A stretch of DNA of 52,337 nt from Nitrosopumilus sp. Nsub (GCF_001541925.1 NZ_LQMW01000026.1:1-52337); one strand, 5' to 3'; positions 38,816 to 45,306 are shown, counted from the stretch's first letter. The notes: generated from the letters alone by a model not told the origin. Program-made: numbers and translations.

Positions 38816-38913
38816 AAAAGCCAACTAATCACACCCTTTACGTAATGTAGCAGGTAGGCTTACACCAGTAACACGATGGGGAATTCATGACAATGGGTAC
38901 TGTGTTGGCTTTT
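38816..38913 (-). ncRNA. Putative structured small RNA E1 (~100 nt)
   Basis: A 98-nt non-coding element closed by a perfect 10-bp stem: 38816-38825 (AAAAGCCAAC) with 38904-38913. Inside, CCC at 38834-38836 can pair with GGG at 38895-38897, and ACA with TGT beside it. GC content is clearly above the flanks and neither strand holds a meaningful ORF. On the minus strand a promoter block (38940-38966) predicts a 5' end near 38918, just before the stem. T-rich sequence follows the 3' side. It is neither a tRNA nor a 5S gene by sequence. The rest of 38767-39045 contains only this promoter and AT-rich DNA. Confidence 0.55.
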
Positions 38914-38939
38914 AATTTAGTTTTCTAAACATGAAATAA

Positions 38940-38966
38940 AAGTAATCAGTCCATAATGTATTGCAA
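38940..38966 (-). promoter_or_regulatory. Promoter block P7 upstream of element E1
   Basis: Minus strand TTGCAATACATTA (38966-38954), six bases, then GATTACTT (38947-38940) as TATA. This is the same layout as the five blocks 36 bases before start codons. Here 36 bases downstream leads to 38918, the edge of E1. The 13-mer is the weakest copy (A instead of C at its end). Confidence 0.5.
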
Positions 38967-39045
38967 TGTATGTACAAAATATTTTTTTAACAAAAAATTT
39001 TTGTAAAAAATTAGCACATATTAAAAAATATAAGATTTCAACAAG

Positions 39046-39399
39046 TTATCTTAACAACCAATGCCAATATCCACCGAGCATTGGTTTTTCACCATGAAAT
39101 TTTATTCTAGCTTTACTCTTTTGTGTTTTGAAATAGTTTTGAATAATCTTTAGAATTGCTTTTTTATCTTTAATTTTAGGATCACGTGTGTGATTATATT
39201 CTACAAGTTTTTTGATAAAACCAATTCTTACATAAATTGTGTAAAACCACCACCCCATTGCAAATTCAGCTTCCAGACTAAATCTATAACCATCATTGCG
39301 ATGAATCTGTTTTTCAAATTGTGAAAAAACTGTTTTCAATAATTTGATATCTCCTTCAAAATCTTGTGAAGATACATAAAAAATGGGAACCCAAGTCAT
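39046..39399 (-). CDS. Hypothetical protein, 117 aa
   Basis: From the ATG at 39399: MTWVPIFYVSSQDFEGDIKL. It is rich in aromatic residues (FAMGWWFYTIYVRIGFIKKL and GGYWHWLLR at the end) and positively charged. The WWFYTIYVRIGFI stretch may insert partly in a membrane but is not a clean helix. Family unknown. Confidence 0.6.
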   Translation of the reverse strand: MTWVPIFYVSSQDFEGDIKLLKTVFSQFEKQIHRNDGYRFSLEAEFAMGWWFYTIYVRIGFIKKLVEYNHTRDPKIKDKKAILKIIQNYFKTQKSKARIKFHGEKPMLGGYWHWLLR

Positions 39400-39465
39400 A
39401 ATGCTATTTAGCACAAACAGAATTTAAGGAAAATGTAATGAATGATTTCAGGAATAATTCTAGTT

Positions 39466-39651
39466 TTAGTGTTCACAAGAATCTGAAACAGAATCCATTT
39501 TTGACTTTACGTCTGTTTTTAAATGATAAGCAAGTTCAAGACCTTGTCTAACTTCTTCTTCAGAATATCCTTCTGCTTGTAATTCTTTAGTAATTTCAGC
39601 AATAATCTTTTGTTCCTCATCTTGGTCTAATTTTACAGATTTTTCACTCAT
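39466..39651 (-). CDS. Small helical acidic protein, 61 aa
   Basis: Charged helices (DQDEEQKIIAEITKELQAEG, SEEEVRQGLELAYHLKTDVK) resembling a UBA-like or helix-hairpin pair; C-terminal DSCEH holds a possible metal ligand pair. Function unknown. It lies 20 bases after the zinc-finger gene of the same strand. Confidence 0.55.
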   Translation of the reverse strand: MSEKSVKLDQDEEQKIIAEITKELQAEGYSEEEVRQGLELAYHLKTDVKSKMDSVSDSCEH

Positions 39652-39671
39652 TATGCATCATCAAAAATCAG

Positions 39672-39899
39672 TTATGGATAATATCTCCACATTTCACCAA
39701 TAAAATCACATTCTCTGCAGACATAGATTAGATTTCCATATGCCTGAGTCATTTGTCTCTCCCATGCCATTAACCCTGAACATTTGGTACAAGGTTTTGT
39801 TGCGGGATGTATGTTTTTCACATGATCACGACATTCATCAAGACTATCAAATGGTTTGTTACAAGCATCACATCTTTCTTTCTTTTTTCCTAATAGACC
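39672..39899 (-). CDS. Zinc-finger/zinc-ribbon protein, 75 aa
   Basis: From the ATG at 39899: MGLLGKKKERCDACNKPF. A C2H2 finger (CDAC … CRDHVKNIH) is followed by a second zinc site formed by CTKC and CREC with a hydrophobic strand between. The start belongs to the MGL(F/L)xKK group seen at 9811, 13870 and 15870. Part of a minus-strand run of small zinc protein genes (39466-40256). Confidence 0.7.
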   Translation of the reverse strand, partial: GLLGKKKERCDACNKPFDSLDECRDHVKNIHPATKPCTKCSGLMAWERQMTQAYGNLIYVCRECDFIGEMWRYYP

Positions 39900-39948
39900 C
39901 ATAATAATACAATTCATATGCCACTAAAAAATCACACTATAGAAGATA

Positions 39949-40143
39949 TTATTGATTCAAATATTTTTCAAATTCTTCTTTTGAAATTATTTGGTGATCT
40001 AACTCTTTTATTTCATTGAAACATTTTTTGCATGAATAAGTTACAAATTGATTTTCATCAACCGTACAAAGTGCATAAACAGATTGAGATGCCTCTATTC
40101 TAATTCCAGATACATCAATATGATTACACATCTTGATTTTCAT
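39949..40143 (-). CDS. Small Cys/His protein, 64 aa
   Basis: MKIKMCNHIDVSGIRIEASQ, then YALCTVDENQFVTYSCKKCF. Cys6/His8 and the later CKKC could make one zinc site; the protein looks like a treble-clef or ribbon. The gene starts two bases after the stop of the next upstream gene, so they are coupled. Confidence 0.55.
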   Translation of the reverse strand: MKIKMCNHIDVSGIRIEASQSVYALCTVDENQFVTYSCKKCFNEIKELDHQIISKEEFEKYLNQ

Positions 40144-40145
40144 AT

Positions 40146-40256
40146 CTAATTTCCTATTTGATATCCACAGTCATTACAACGATTCGCTTTTTTATCAAAT
40201 CGTACTTGATGACATGCAGGGCAAGAGGTAAAGGCCACATAATATTTACAAAACAT
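40146..40256 (-). CDS. 36-aa zinc-ribbon peptide
   Basis: MFCKYYVAFTSCPACHQVRF … RCNDCGYQIGN: two CxxC knuckles 14 residues apart, like a rubredoxin-type or ribosomal zinc ribbon. ATG 40256, TAG 40146. It directly precedes the 64-aa gene and belongs to the same run. Confidence 0.55.
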   Translation of the reverse strand: MFCKYYVAFTSCPACHQVRFDKKANRCNDCGYQIGN

Positions 40257-40293
40257 CCACTAAAAAAAGTGACTCAAAAAGAGATTCTCAAAT

Positions 40294-40854
40294 TTAACTA
40301 CTTTGATTACAGATGTTCTCTAAATCTATTTTTTGTTGTTCTCCAACATAGATTTTAAGCAATGTTTTCCAAGCTCTTTGAAGATCAGAAGAGAATTTAT
40401 TAAATCCAGATTTAGTGGAAAGAGAAATACTCATTTTTGGATTATACATTACTTCATCAATAGAAATACAATGTACAGCATCATTTCTTACTTCAAAAAG
40501 TCTAGACATATCACGTGTAAATTCAGGAGAAAAGACTTTCCAATCCAAAAATGTCCTTATCTTTCGATTAATTGGAACAAGATTTAACAGATATAGTAAT
40601 TCGTCACTATCAGTCCCATTTGAGGACTGGACAATTCTTAATCGAATAATTTCATCAAACAAAAATGCCATTTTTGAATATGCAGAAAGTACACTATCAC
40701 GATTTTTTACAATAGTTAATTTAGAATCAAATCCATTTTTTAAGACACCGTTATTGAAAAAGTAGTGTTTTTCCTTATCAATTAGATAAATTCTAACTTC
40801 TAAAGGCAATTTCTTATTTTTTTTTATTGTAGAGATAACTTTTGAAACACCCAT
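40294..40854 (-). CDS. HEPN-like protein, 186 aa
   Basis: From the ATG at 40854 (MGVSKVISTIKKNKKLPLEV). The N-terminal part resembles strands (VRIYLIDKEKHYFFNNG). The rest is helical and includes FEVRNDAVHCIS. RNDAVH fits the Rx4-6H catalytic signature of HEPN-domain RNases, placed at the start of a long helix as usual. No partner nucleotidyltransferase (MNT) gene is adjacent. The assignment to HEPN rests on this motif and helical layout only. Confidence 0.5.
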   Translation of the reverse strand: MGVSKVISTIKKNKKLPLEVRIYLIDKEKHYFFNNGVLKNGFDSKLTIVKNRDSVLSAYSKMAFLFDEIIRLRIVQSSNGTDSDELLYLLNLVPINRKIRTFLDWKVFSPEFTRDMSRLFEVRNDAVHCISIDEVMYNPKMSISLSTKSGFNKFSSDLQRAWKTLLKIYVGEQQKIDLENICNQSS

Positions 40855-40903
40855 GTGGCAAAAAAATCTATAACACAATTAAAGATTATGTAGATTTTCA
40901 CGT

Positions 40904-40912
40904 CTATATAAA
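40904..40912 (-). promoter_or_regulatory. TATA-like box of the HEPN-like gene
   Basis: Minus strand TTTATATAG, about 50 bases before the ATG at 40854 and 26 bases before a likely transcription start at about 40878. Confidence 0.4.
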
Positions 40913-40973
40913 AAATTAAATTTTTTAAAAAATTACTCATAAGACATCATTAAAAGAGATTGTATTCAAAATA

Positions 40974-41000
40974 ATGCAGTGTATTCCTGATTGTTATAAC
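40974..41000 (+). promoter_or_regulatory. Promoter block P1 (13-mer + TATA)
   Basis: ATGCAGTGTATTC (40974-40986), six bases, then GTTATAAC (40993-41000). The last base of the 13-mer is 36 bases before the ATG at 41022. The identical 13-mer lies at the same distance before the gene at 51509. Confidence 0.6.
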
Positions 41001-41021
41001 ATATTTTAACATATTTTATTC

Positions 41022-41150
41022 ATGGATACAATTCCTTTGATCATGGACATGGTCAGCATACTTTCTACAACTGCAGCAGGAATATTGGTAGTTTATTTTG
41101 TAAAATCAATTTTTGCAGATAAAAAAAGAACAATTCAAAATAATTTTTGA
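41022..41150 (+). CDS. Small single-pass membrane protein, 42 aa
   Basis: MDTIPLIMDMVSILSTTAAG and the following ILVVYFVKSIF form one membrane helix; the tail ADKKRTIQNNF is basic, so N-out/C-in is predicted. ATG at 41022, TGA at 41148. It has a P1 promoter block and shares the ATTTTATTC-ATG leader with the gene at 51509. Unknown role, but the promoter class links it to the amoC-proximal genes. The gap 41151-41434 contains AT-rich DNA and the palindrome AGAGCGCTCT; nothing else is clear. Confidence 0.6.
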   Translation: MDTIPLIMDMVSILSTTAAGILVVYFVKSIFADKKRTIQNNF

Positions 41151-41434
41151 AGTGGGCATCAAAAATTAACATATGAATTTCCACATCATAAATTAAACAA
41201 AATAAAATATATTGTTTAAAATCTAAATTAAAAAATTAAATATATACTCGAAAGGAAACTTTTACGAGATCAAAGAGCGCTCTGTTCTTTTTGTAGGATT
41301 TCTAGTAATTGCAGATACAACAGTAATGCCAATCTCATGATTTTTTCTTTTTAAAATTCCCTAGTAAAACTATCAAAAATCAATAGAAAAAAGAATTCCA
41401 ATATGATAAATAACAAAAATTCCAGGAATCGAAT

Positions 41435-41737
41435 ATGAAGGAGGCTTCACTCTCAAAATTAGACGATAAAGGAGTATTTACAATCATAAATGTACAAAAA
41501 GTTGAGCGTAAAGTTGGAAAAGAAATAATTTTTGAAATAGATCTTGAAACTGAGGAAGAATTTGAAGGAATTAAAAAATTCTATACGTCAAGAAAGATGA
41601 TTATTGCAAAATTTTTTGATAATGGAAACCCAACCACTTTATGCCAAGACATTCAAAAAGGCAAAAAATACAGAGTGAAAATCATCACACAAAAATTCGG
41701 TAACGGTAAAGAAGATTATGATATTGCAAAATCATAA
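41435..41737 (+). CDS. Hypothetical OB-like protein, 100 aa
   Basis: Strand-rich and basic: DKGVFTIINVQKVERKVGKE, then KFYTSRKMIIAKFFDNGNPT and GKKYRVKIITQKFGNGKEDY. The pattern is compatible with an OB-fold nucleic-acid-binding domain. No family was recognised. Short gene with normal codon use. Confidence 0.6.
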   Translation: MKEASLSKLDDKGVFTIINVQKVERKVGKEIIFEIDLETEEEFEGIKKFYTSRKMIIAKFFDNGNPTTLCQDIQKGKKYRVKIITQKFGNGKEDYDIAKS

Positions 41738-41807
41738 AACAATTAAAATTGAAAATAATCTTAAAAATCATGATCAGTCTTAAATATCATTTTGACATTG
41801 TATAATT

Positions 41808-41907
41808 AACAAGAAACCGCCATGTCTGCGTAGTAGAGTGGTGAGTAAGGAAAACAATTCATGTTAGGATTCGTTTACGTCTCCAATGTTTTCCAGTTTT
41901 TCTTGTT
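41808..41907. other. Putative structured element E2 (~100 nt)
   Basis: Outer stem: AACAAGAAA (41808-41816) with TTTCTTGTT (41899-41907). Inner stem: GGAAAACA (41849-41856) with TGTTTTCC (41887-41894), both perfect. A third helix CGCCA/TGGTG lies near 41819-41844. GC is above the flanks and no ORF is present. On the minus strand, a TATA-like AGATAATTT (41938-41930) would place a start close to 41908; on the plus strand a TATA-like GTATAATT (41800) is possible. Minus-strand reading shares CATTG, CATGAATT, TTACT, CTAC and ACAT in the same order with E1. Confidence 0.45.
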
Positions 41908-41955
41908 GTAAAAAAATTAGAGTTTTGAAATTATCTTTATTATTTAACAAAAAAA

Positions 41956-42108
41956 CTATCCAAAACTCAAATCAGGGTTTTTGCAAAAAGTGCATTTTTC
42001 CATCAATCCAAACTCATTCATGAATTTTCCTTTTCCATCACATTGAAGACAATCCAAATTGATCTTTATTGTTGACGATAGAAATAAGTTTTTTGTAAAA
42101 ACAATCAC
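41956..42108 (-). CDS. 50-aa protein with DnaJ-like zinc knuckles
   Basis: GTG start at 42108. A hydrophobic N-terminus is followed by DCLQCDGKGKFMNEFG and KCTFCKNPDLSFG. The CxxCxGxG and CxxC sites resemble half of a DnaJ zinc domain. Might cooperate in protein binding; function unknown. Confidence 0.45.
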   Translation of the reverse strand: MIVFTKNLFLSSTIKINLDCLQCDGKGKFMNEFGLMEKCTFCKNPDLSFG

Positions 42109-42165
42109 ATTATCATTCTAGGCATAAATATTCAGCTTTTTATTATAACAAGTTAACTACAAAAT

Positions 42166-42420
42166 ATGATCGAAAAAGAAGATGCAAAAAAAGTAATCGA
42201 AGTGATTGGCAATAATTTGATAGGAGTATCACATGATTCAAACAGTTTTCAAAAATTACCTGATTCATTTTGGGGATATTTTGCACGAGGTCATGACAAA
42301 AAAGGCACGTTTGGAGTAATTGTCACATATTCTGAAGAAGGAAAAGATGTTGATGAGTTAATGAAAATGTATGAAAAATGGGCAATGCAAAACAAGCCTC
42401 AAGCTGAAAAATCTACCTGA
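42166..42420 (+). CDS. Hypothetical protein, 84 aa
   Basis: EKEDAKKVIEVIGNNLIGVS, SFWGYFARGHDKKGTFGVIV and DELMKMYEKWAMQNK: a small alpha/beta protein of unknown family. ATG at 42166. Intact and of local codon use. Confidence 0.6.
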   Translation: MIEKEDAKKVIEVIGNNLIGVSHDSNSFQKLPDSFWGYFARGHDKKGTFGVIVTYSEEGKDVDELMKMYEKWAMQNKPQAEKST

Positions 42421-42540
42421 TTAGTATTTGGAAACATTGTAGAGGATGACAGAATTCTAGGCAGATCTGAACAAATCTAATTTTAAATGAGTCACCCTCA
42501 CAAATTAAGTTAAAATTTTTAATAATTAAATATTGAACTT

Positions 42541-42560
42541 AAATCTCACAATTGAGATTT
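42541..42560 (-). terminator. Hairpin terminator candidate after the cupredoxin gene
   Basis: AAATCTCA, loop CAAT, TGAGATTT: a perfect 8-bp stem two bases after the stop of the gene at 42563-43081, followed on the minus strand by AT-rich sequence with T runs. Confidence 0.5.
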
Positions 42561-42562
42561 CA

Positions 42563-43081
42563 TCATCTAACTGTAACTAATCCTACTCGCCATGGGTGTA
42601 ATGAACAAAAGTAATTGTAAACACCTTCTTCAGTAAATTTGAATTCAAATGTTTCACCTGACTTTAGGGGTGCACTATTGAATAATCCAATAATTTCTCC
42701 AAACTCATCTTGACTTTGAACTGTATGTAAAACAATATCATTATTTATCCATTGGACTGTTGTCATAGGACGAATTTCCAAATTTAATGGTAAGTAAACA
42801 TTTCCACCAGAAACAACATAATTTCCATTAGGAATTATAATTTGTTCCAATTGATTTCGTTTAATTGGCTCATTCTTTTCCAAAACAAGGATATCATTTT
42901 CAATCAAAAATTTAATTGAATTAAGAAATTCTGTTTCAGTAATATGTCCTTGACCATACCATAATGCATTATTTTTTATCCAGGCAGGCACATTTTCAGC
43001 ATTTACAGAACTTGTGGATAAAGAAATTAGAATTAAAACTGAAATTGAAAAGAAGACTAATTTTAGATTCAAATTTTTCAA
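42563..43081 (-). CDS. Secreted cupredoxin (plastocyanin-like) protein
   Basis: 172 residues, TTG start at 43081. A signal peptide (LVFFSISVLILISLSTSSVN AENV) is followed by the thaumarchaeal secretion-linked domain PAWIKNNALWYGQGHITETE and a cupredoxin domain (about 95-172). Likely copper ligands are His in DIVLHTVQS, Cys in YNYFCSLH and His of that motif. The usual axial Met after HP is replaced by HPWR. Such blue-copper proteins are proposed electron carriers of ammonia oxidation, acting in the pseudoperiplasm. Promoter block P6 and a TATTTCGAAATA palindrome lie upstream; a wHTH regulator is divergent. Confidence 0.85.
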   Translation of the reverse strand: MKNLNLKLVFFSISVLILISLSTSSVNAENVPAWIKNNALWYGQGHITETEFLNSIKFLIENDILVLEKNEPIKRNQLEQIIIPNGNYVVSGGNVYLPLNLEIRPMTTVQWINNDIVLHTVQSQDEFGEIIGLFNSAPLKSGETFEFKFTEEGVYNYFCSLHPWRVGLVTVR

Positions 43082-43097
43082 GATAAGCCTATTTCGT

Positions 43098-43109
43098 TAT
43101 TTCGAAATA
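43098..43109. promoter_or_regulatory. Palindromic operator candidate in a divergent promoter
   Basis: TATTTCGAAATA is a perfect 12-bp palindrome overlapping the downstream end of the cupredoxin TATA box (43106-43113). It lies between the cupredoxin gene and the divergent winged-helix regulator, a position suited to repression by that protein. Confidence 0.4.
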
Positions 43110-43132
43110 TAACAAATTGGAATACATTGCAA
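43106..43132 (-). promoter_or_regulatory. Promoter block P6 of the cupredoxin gene
   Basis: Minus strand TTGCAATGTATTC (43132-43120), six bases, then GTTATATT (43113-43106). The 13-mer-TATA spacing equals that of P1 to P5. Distance from 13-mer to start codon is 39 bases instead of 36. Confidence 0.55.
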
Positions 43133-43179
43133 TACTTTGCAAACATCAGTATTATAACTAATTTGGAAATAGTTTATCC

Positions 43180-43530
43180 ATGCTAGACTTAATTCAAACA
43201 AAAAAAATCACAGAAGAAGAAAGAAAGCAGGTAATTTTAGAAAGCCTTGCAGATAGATATTGTAAATTAATTTTAAAAAATACGCTTGAAAAGCCCAAAT
43301 CAGCAATGAATATCTCCCAAGAAGAAGAAATTCCTCTAAGTACAGTTTATCGAAAATTACAAAAACTATATGATGGAAAATTGTTGGCAATCTCAGGGTC
43401 AATTAACAGAGATGGGAAAAGATATTTTCTTTATATGAGTAAAATTCGGGAAATAAACATACATTGTGATTTAATGGACACAAAAATTGATTGTGTTTTA
43501 AATAACACAAAACAAGAAGACATCAATTAA
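43180..43530 (+). CDS. Winged-helix (ArsR-like) transcription regulator
   Basis: 116 residues. The N-terminal helix pair is followed by SLADRYCKLILKNTLEKPKS AMNIS, recognition-helix segment EIPLSTVYRKLQKLYDGKLL and wing ISGSINRDGKRYFLYMSKI. The fold is that of ArsR/TrmB-like regulators. A C-terminal tail has CDLMDTKIDC, two cysteines that could sense metal or redox. Divergent from the cupredoxin gene, so control of that gene is plausible. Confidence 0.8.
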   Translation: MLDLIQTKKITEEERKQVILESLADRYCKLILKNTLEKPKSAMNISQEEEIPLSTVYRKLQKLYDGKLLAISGSINRDGKRYFLYMSKIREINIHCDLMDTKIDCVLNNTKQEDIN

Positions 43531-43562
43531 TATCACAGAGTCATTACGTTGACTATAGAGGC

Positions 43563-44153
43563 ATGGATTCATCAAAGAGGCAAATACATATGACTAAAAA
43601 AGATCCAACTAGAAGTATCACTTATCGATTATCAGAAAAATTAATTACAGAATTAGAAACTGAAGCAAATCAAAAAGGCATATCTCAAAACGTGTTAGTA
43701 AAACAAATTTTAGAAAAATATATTCAATGGGATAGATTTTCACAAAAAATTGGATTGATTCCAGTTCCAGTAGGAATTTTACAATCACTGGGAGATGATT
43801 TAGACGGACAAGAAATTGATGAAATAATTAATTTGATTTTTCCCACCATTAAAGATACGGTAATGTTCATCAAAGGCGGATATGATTTGAAGAGATGTGT
43901 TGAAACATTAGAAGATTACATGAAAGCGTCTGGAATGAATTCGGATCATAGGGTAAAGGGTAACATTCACACATTTCTAATTCAACATGATTTAGGAACA
44001 AAATGGTCAGTATTTACAGAACAATTACTAAAACAAGTATTCCGAAGTTTCTTACCAGATAAAGAATTAGATTTTCAAACTACAGACTCTACAGTAATTT
44101 TAAAAGTTTCATTAGGTTCAGATTTCAATGAACATGATTTTAATGAAGAATGA
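43563..44153 (+). CDS. RHH-domain regulator with thaumarchaeal C-terminal domain
   Basis: 196 residues; a second start at 43590 (MTKKDPTRSITY) is equally possible. RSITYRLSEKLITELETEAN QKGISQNVLVKQILEKYIQW is a ribbon-helix-helix DNA-binding domain. The C-terminal 130 residues (KIGLIPVPVGILQSLGDDLD … LGTKWSVFTEQLLKQVFRSF) form an alpha/beta sensor-like domain of a family that I think is expanded in Nitrosopumilales. Ligand unknown. It lies 32 bases after the wHTH gene and may share its transcript. Confidence 0.7.
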   Translation: MDSSKRQIHMTKKDPTRSITYRLSEKLITELETEANQKGISQNVLVKQILEKYIQWDRFSQKIGLIPVPVGILQSLGDDLDGQEIDEIINLIFPTIKDTVMFIKGGYDLKRCVETLEDYMKASGMNSDHRVKGNIHTFLIQHDLGTKWSVFTEQLLKQVFRSFLPDKELDFQTTDSTVILKVSLGSDFNEHDFNEE

Positions 44154-44197
44154 TTTTCAATGTTGAAATTTGATTAACATATTGAAATAGTGTATGA

Positions 44198-44596
44198 ATG
44201 AAGATATCAACAATGCAATTTGATCCATATCAAAAAAACAAAAAAATCAAAGATGTGATGAGTCCAACAATTGTTTCTTTAGAATCAACTGCCACGGCTT
44301 CAGATGCAGCAAAAATTATGGAAACATGTAATGCCGAAGCAGTAGTGGTAGTTGAAGATAAAAAATTAGTAGGAATAATTACAGATAGGGATTTTACGAT
44401 TAAAATTGGCTCTCACGCATATCCAATTGATACGCCCATCAATAGATTGATGAGTTATCCATTAGTTGCAATTGATGAAAATGAAGATATATCCAATGCT
44501 AGAAAACTGATGGAAGAAAATAAAATCAAAAGATTACCAGTCATTGACGAGGACAAATTATTAGGAATTGTGACTATGAAAGATCTTAATATCTAA
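44198..44596 (+). CDS. CBS-domain pair protein
   Basis: 132 residues made of two CBS domains: KIKDVMSPTIVSLESTATAS … GIITDRDFTIK, then PINRLMSYPLVAIDENEDIS … GIVTMKDLN. Such Bateman modules bind adenine nucleotides or S-adenosyl compounds and act as energy sensors or regulators of other proteins. No catalytic domain attached. Confidence 0.92.
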   Translation: MKISTMQFDPYQKNKKIKDVMSPTIVSLESTATASDAAKIMETCNAEAVVVVEDKKLVGIITDRDFTIKIGSHAYPIDTPINRLMSYPLVAIDENEDISNARKLMEENKIKRLPVIDEDKLLGIVTMKDLNI

Positions 44597-44631
44597 AAAT
44601 CACTTTAAAGAACTAAAACACTTGATGAATT

Positions 44632-45306
44632 TTAAGAATCCTCATCTTTCTTTTTATTGAATTTATTATAGCCATCTTGATTATATCCTTCCACATCATA
44701 ACCTAAATGATCATATCCTAGATTATCATATCCATGATTATCATATCCGTTTTCATCAAATCCGTCTAAATCATATCCATCTTTGTTGTAACCATTTTTG
44801 TCATATCCATGATTATCATAACCGTTTTCATCAAATCCGTCTAAATCATATCCATCTTTGTTGTAACCATTTTTGTTGAACCCATCTTTGTTGTAACCAT
44901 TTTTGTCATATCCTTTTTTGTTGAATCCATCTTTGTCAAAAGCTATTTTCGTTTCAATATGAAGTCCATCTACAGAGAACCCTCGATTATCATATCCATT
45001 TTTGTCATATCCCTTTTTATCATATCCCTTTTTGTTGAATCCATCTTTGTTGTAACCTTTAAAATTAAATCCATCTTCATCATATCCTTCTTTGTAACCT
45101 TTTTTATCATATCCGTTTTTGTCAAATCCTTTTCGATTGTATCCTCTTTTATCATATCCCTTTTTGTCATATCCATTTCTATCAAATCCATTTTTGTCAT
45201 ATCCCTTTTTGTTGAACCCACTTTTAGAAAATCCATCTCGATCATACCCATCAAGATCATATCCCTGTTTGTCAAATGTATGACTAAATCTATCCAAAAA
45301 TCCCAT
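44632..45306 (-). CDS. Protein built of G-(Y/F)-(D/N)-x-x pentad repeats
   Basis: 224 residues, about 38 tandem five-residue units such as GYDKN, GFDRN, GYNKD, GFDEN, with aromatic residue alternating Y and F and the two variable places mostly K/D/N/E/R. A break with GLHIETKIAFDKD lies near residue 115. The leader is MGFLDRFSHTFDKQ and the tail KFNKKKDEDS. There is no signal peptide. Periodicity suggests a stacked-coil or solenoid like pentapeptide/MORN-type arrays, or a calcium-binding chain (DxNG resembles EF-like loops). DNA shows matching 15-bp repeats, including a 75-bp near-identical duplication around 44730-44870. Function unknown. Confidence 0.75.
   Translation of the reverse strand: MGFLDRFSHTFDKQGYDLDGYDRDGFSKSGFNKKGYDKNGFDRNGYDKKGYDKRGYNRKGFDKNGYDKKGYKEGYDEDGFNFKGYNKDGFNKKGYDKKGYDKNGYDNRGFSVDGLHIETKIAFDKDGFNKKGYDKNGYNKDGFNKNGYNKDGYDLDGFDENGYDNHGYDKNGYNKDGYDLDGFDENGYDNHGYDNLGYDHLGYDVEGYNQDGYNKFNKKKDEDS

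Noticed and set aside
38816-38913. 5S rRNA as explanation for E1, because of the GCCAAC/GTTGGC closing stem
   Set aside because: The internal conserved 5S blocks (CCGAAC-type loop and others) are missing.
41270-41340. Hydrophobic reading SVLFVGFLVIADTTVMPIS ending in TGA, and the palindrome AGAGCGCTCT, in the 41151-41434 gap
   Set aside because: No start codon or continuation upstream in that frame, and no extended stem was found, so neither a gene nor an RNA could be supported.
41828-41885. tRNA-like D-arm words (GTAGTAGAGTGGT) in element E2
   Set aside because: No acceptor stem, T-arm (GTTCRANNC) or anticodon arm could be fitted.
43119-43180. Copy of the 13-mer/TATA block for the plus-strand wHTH gene at 43180
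   Set aside because: TTGCAATACTTTG is present, but the spacing to a TATA and to the ATG does not fit the 6/36 rule.
44632-45306. CRISPR-like array in the repeat region
   Set aside because: Repeats are contiguous 15-bp coding units without unique spacers.
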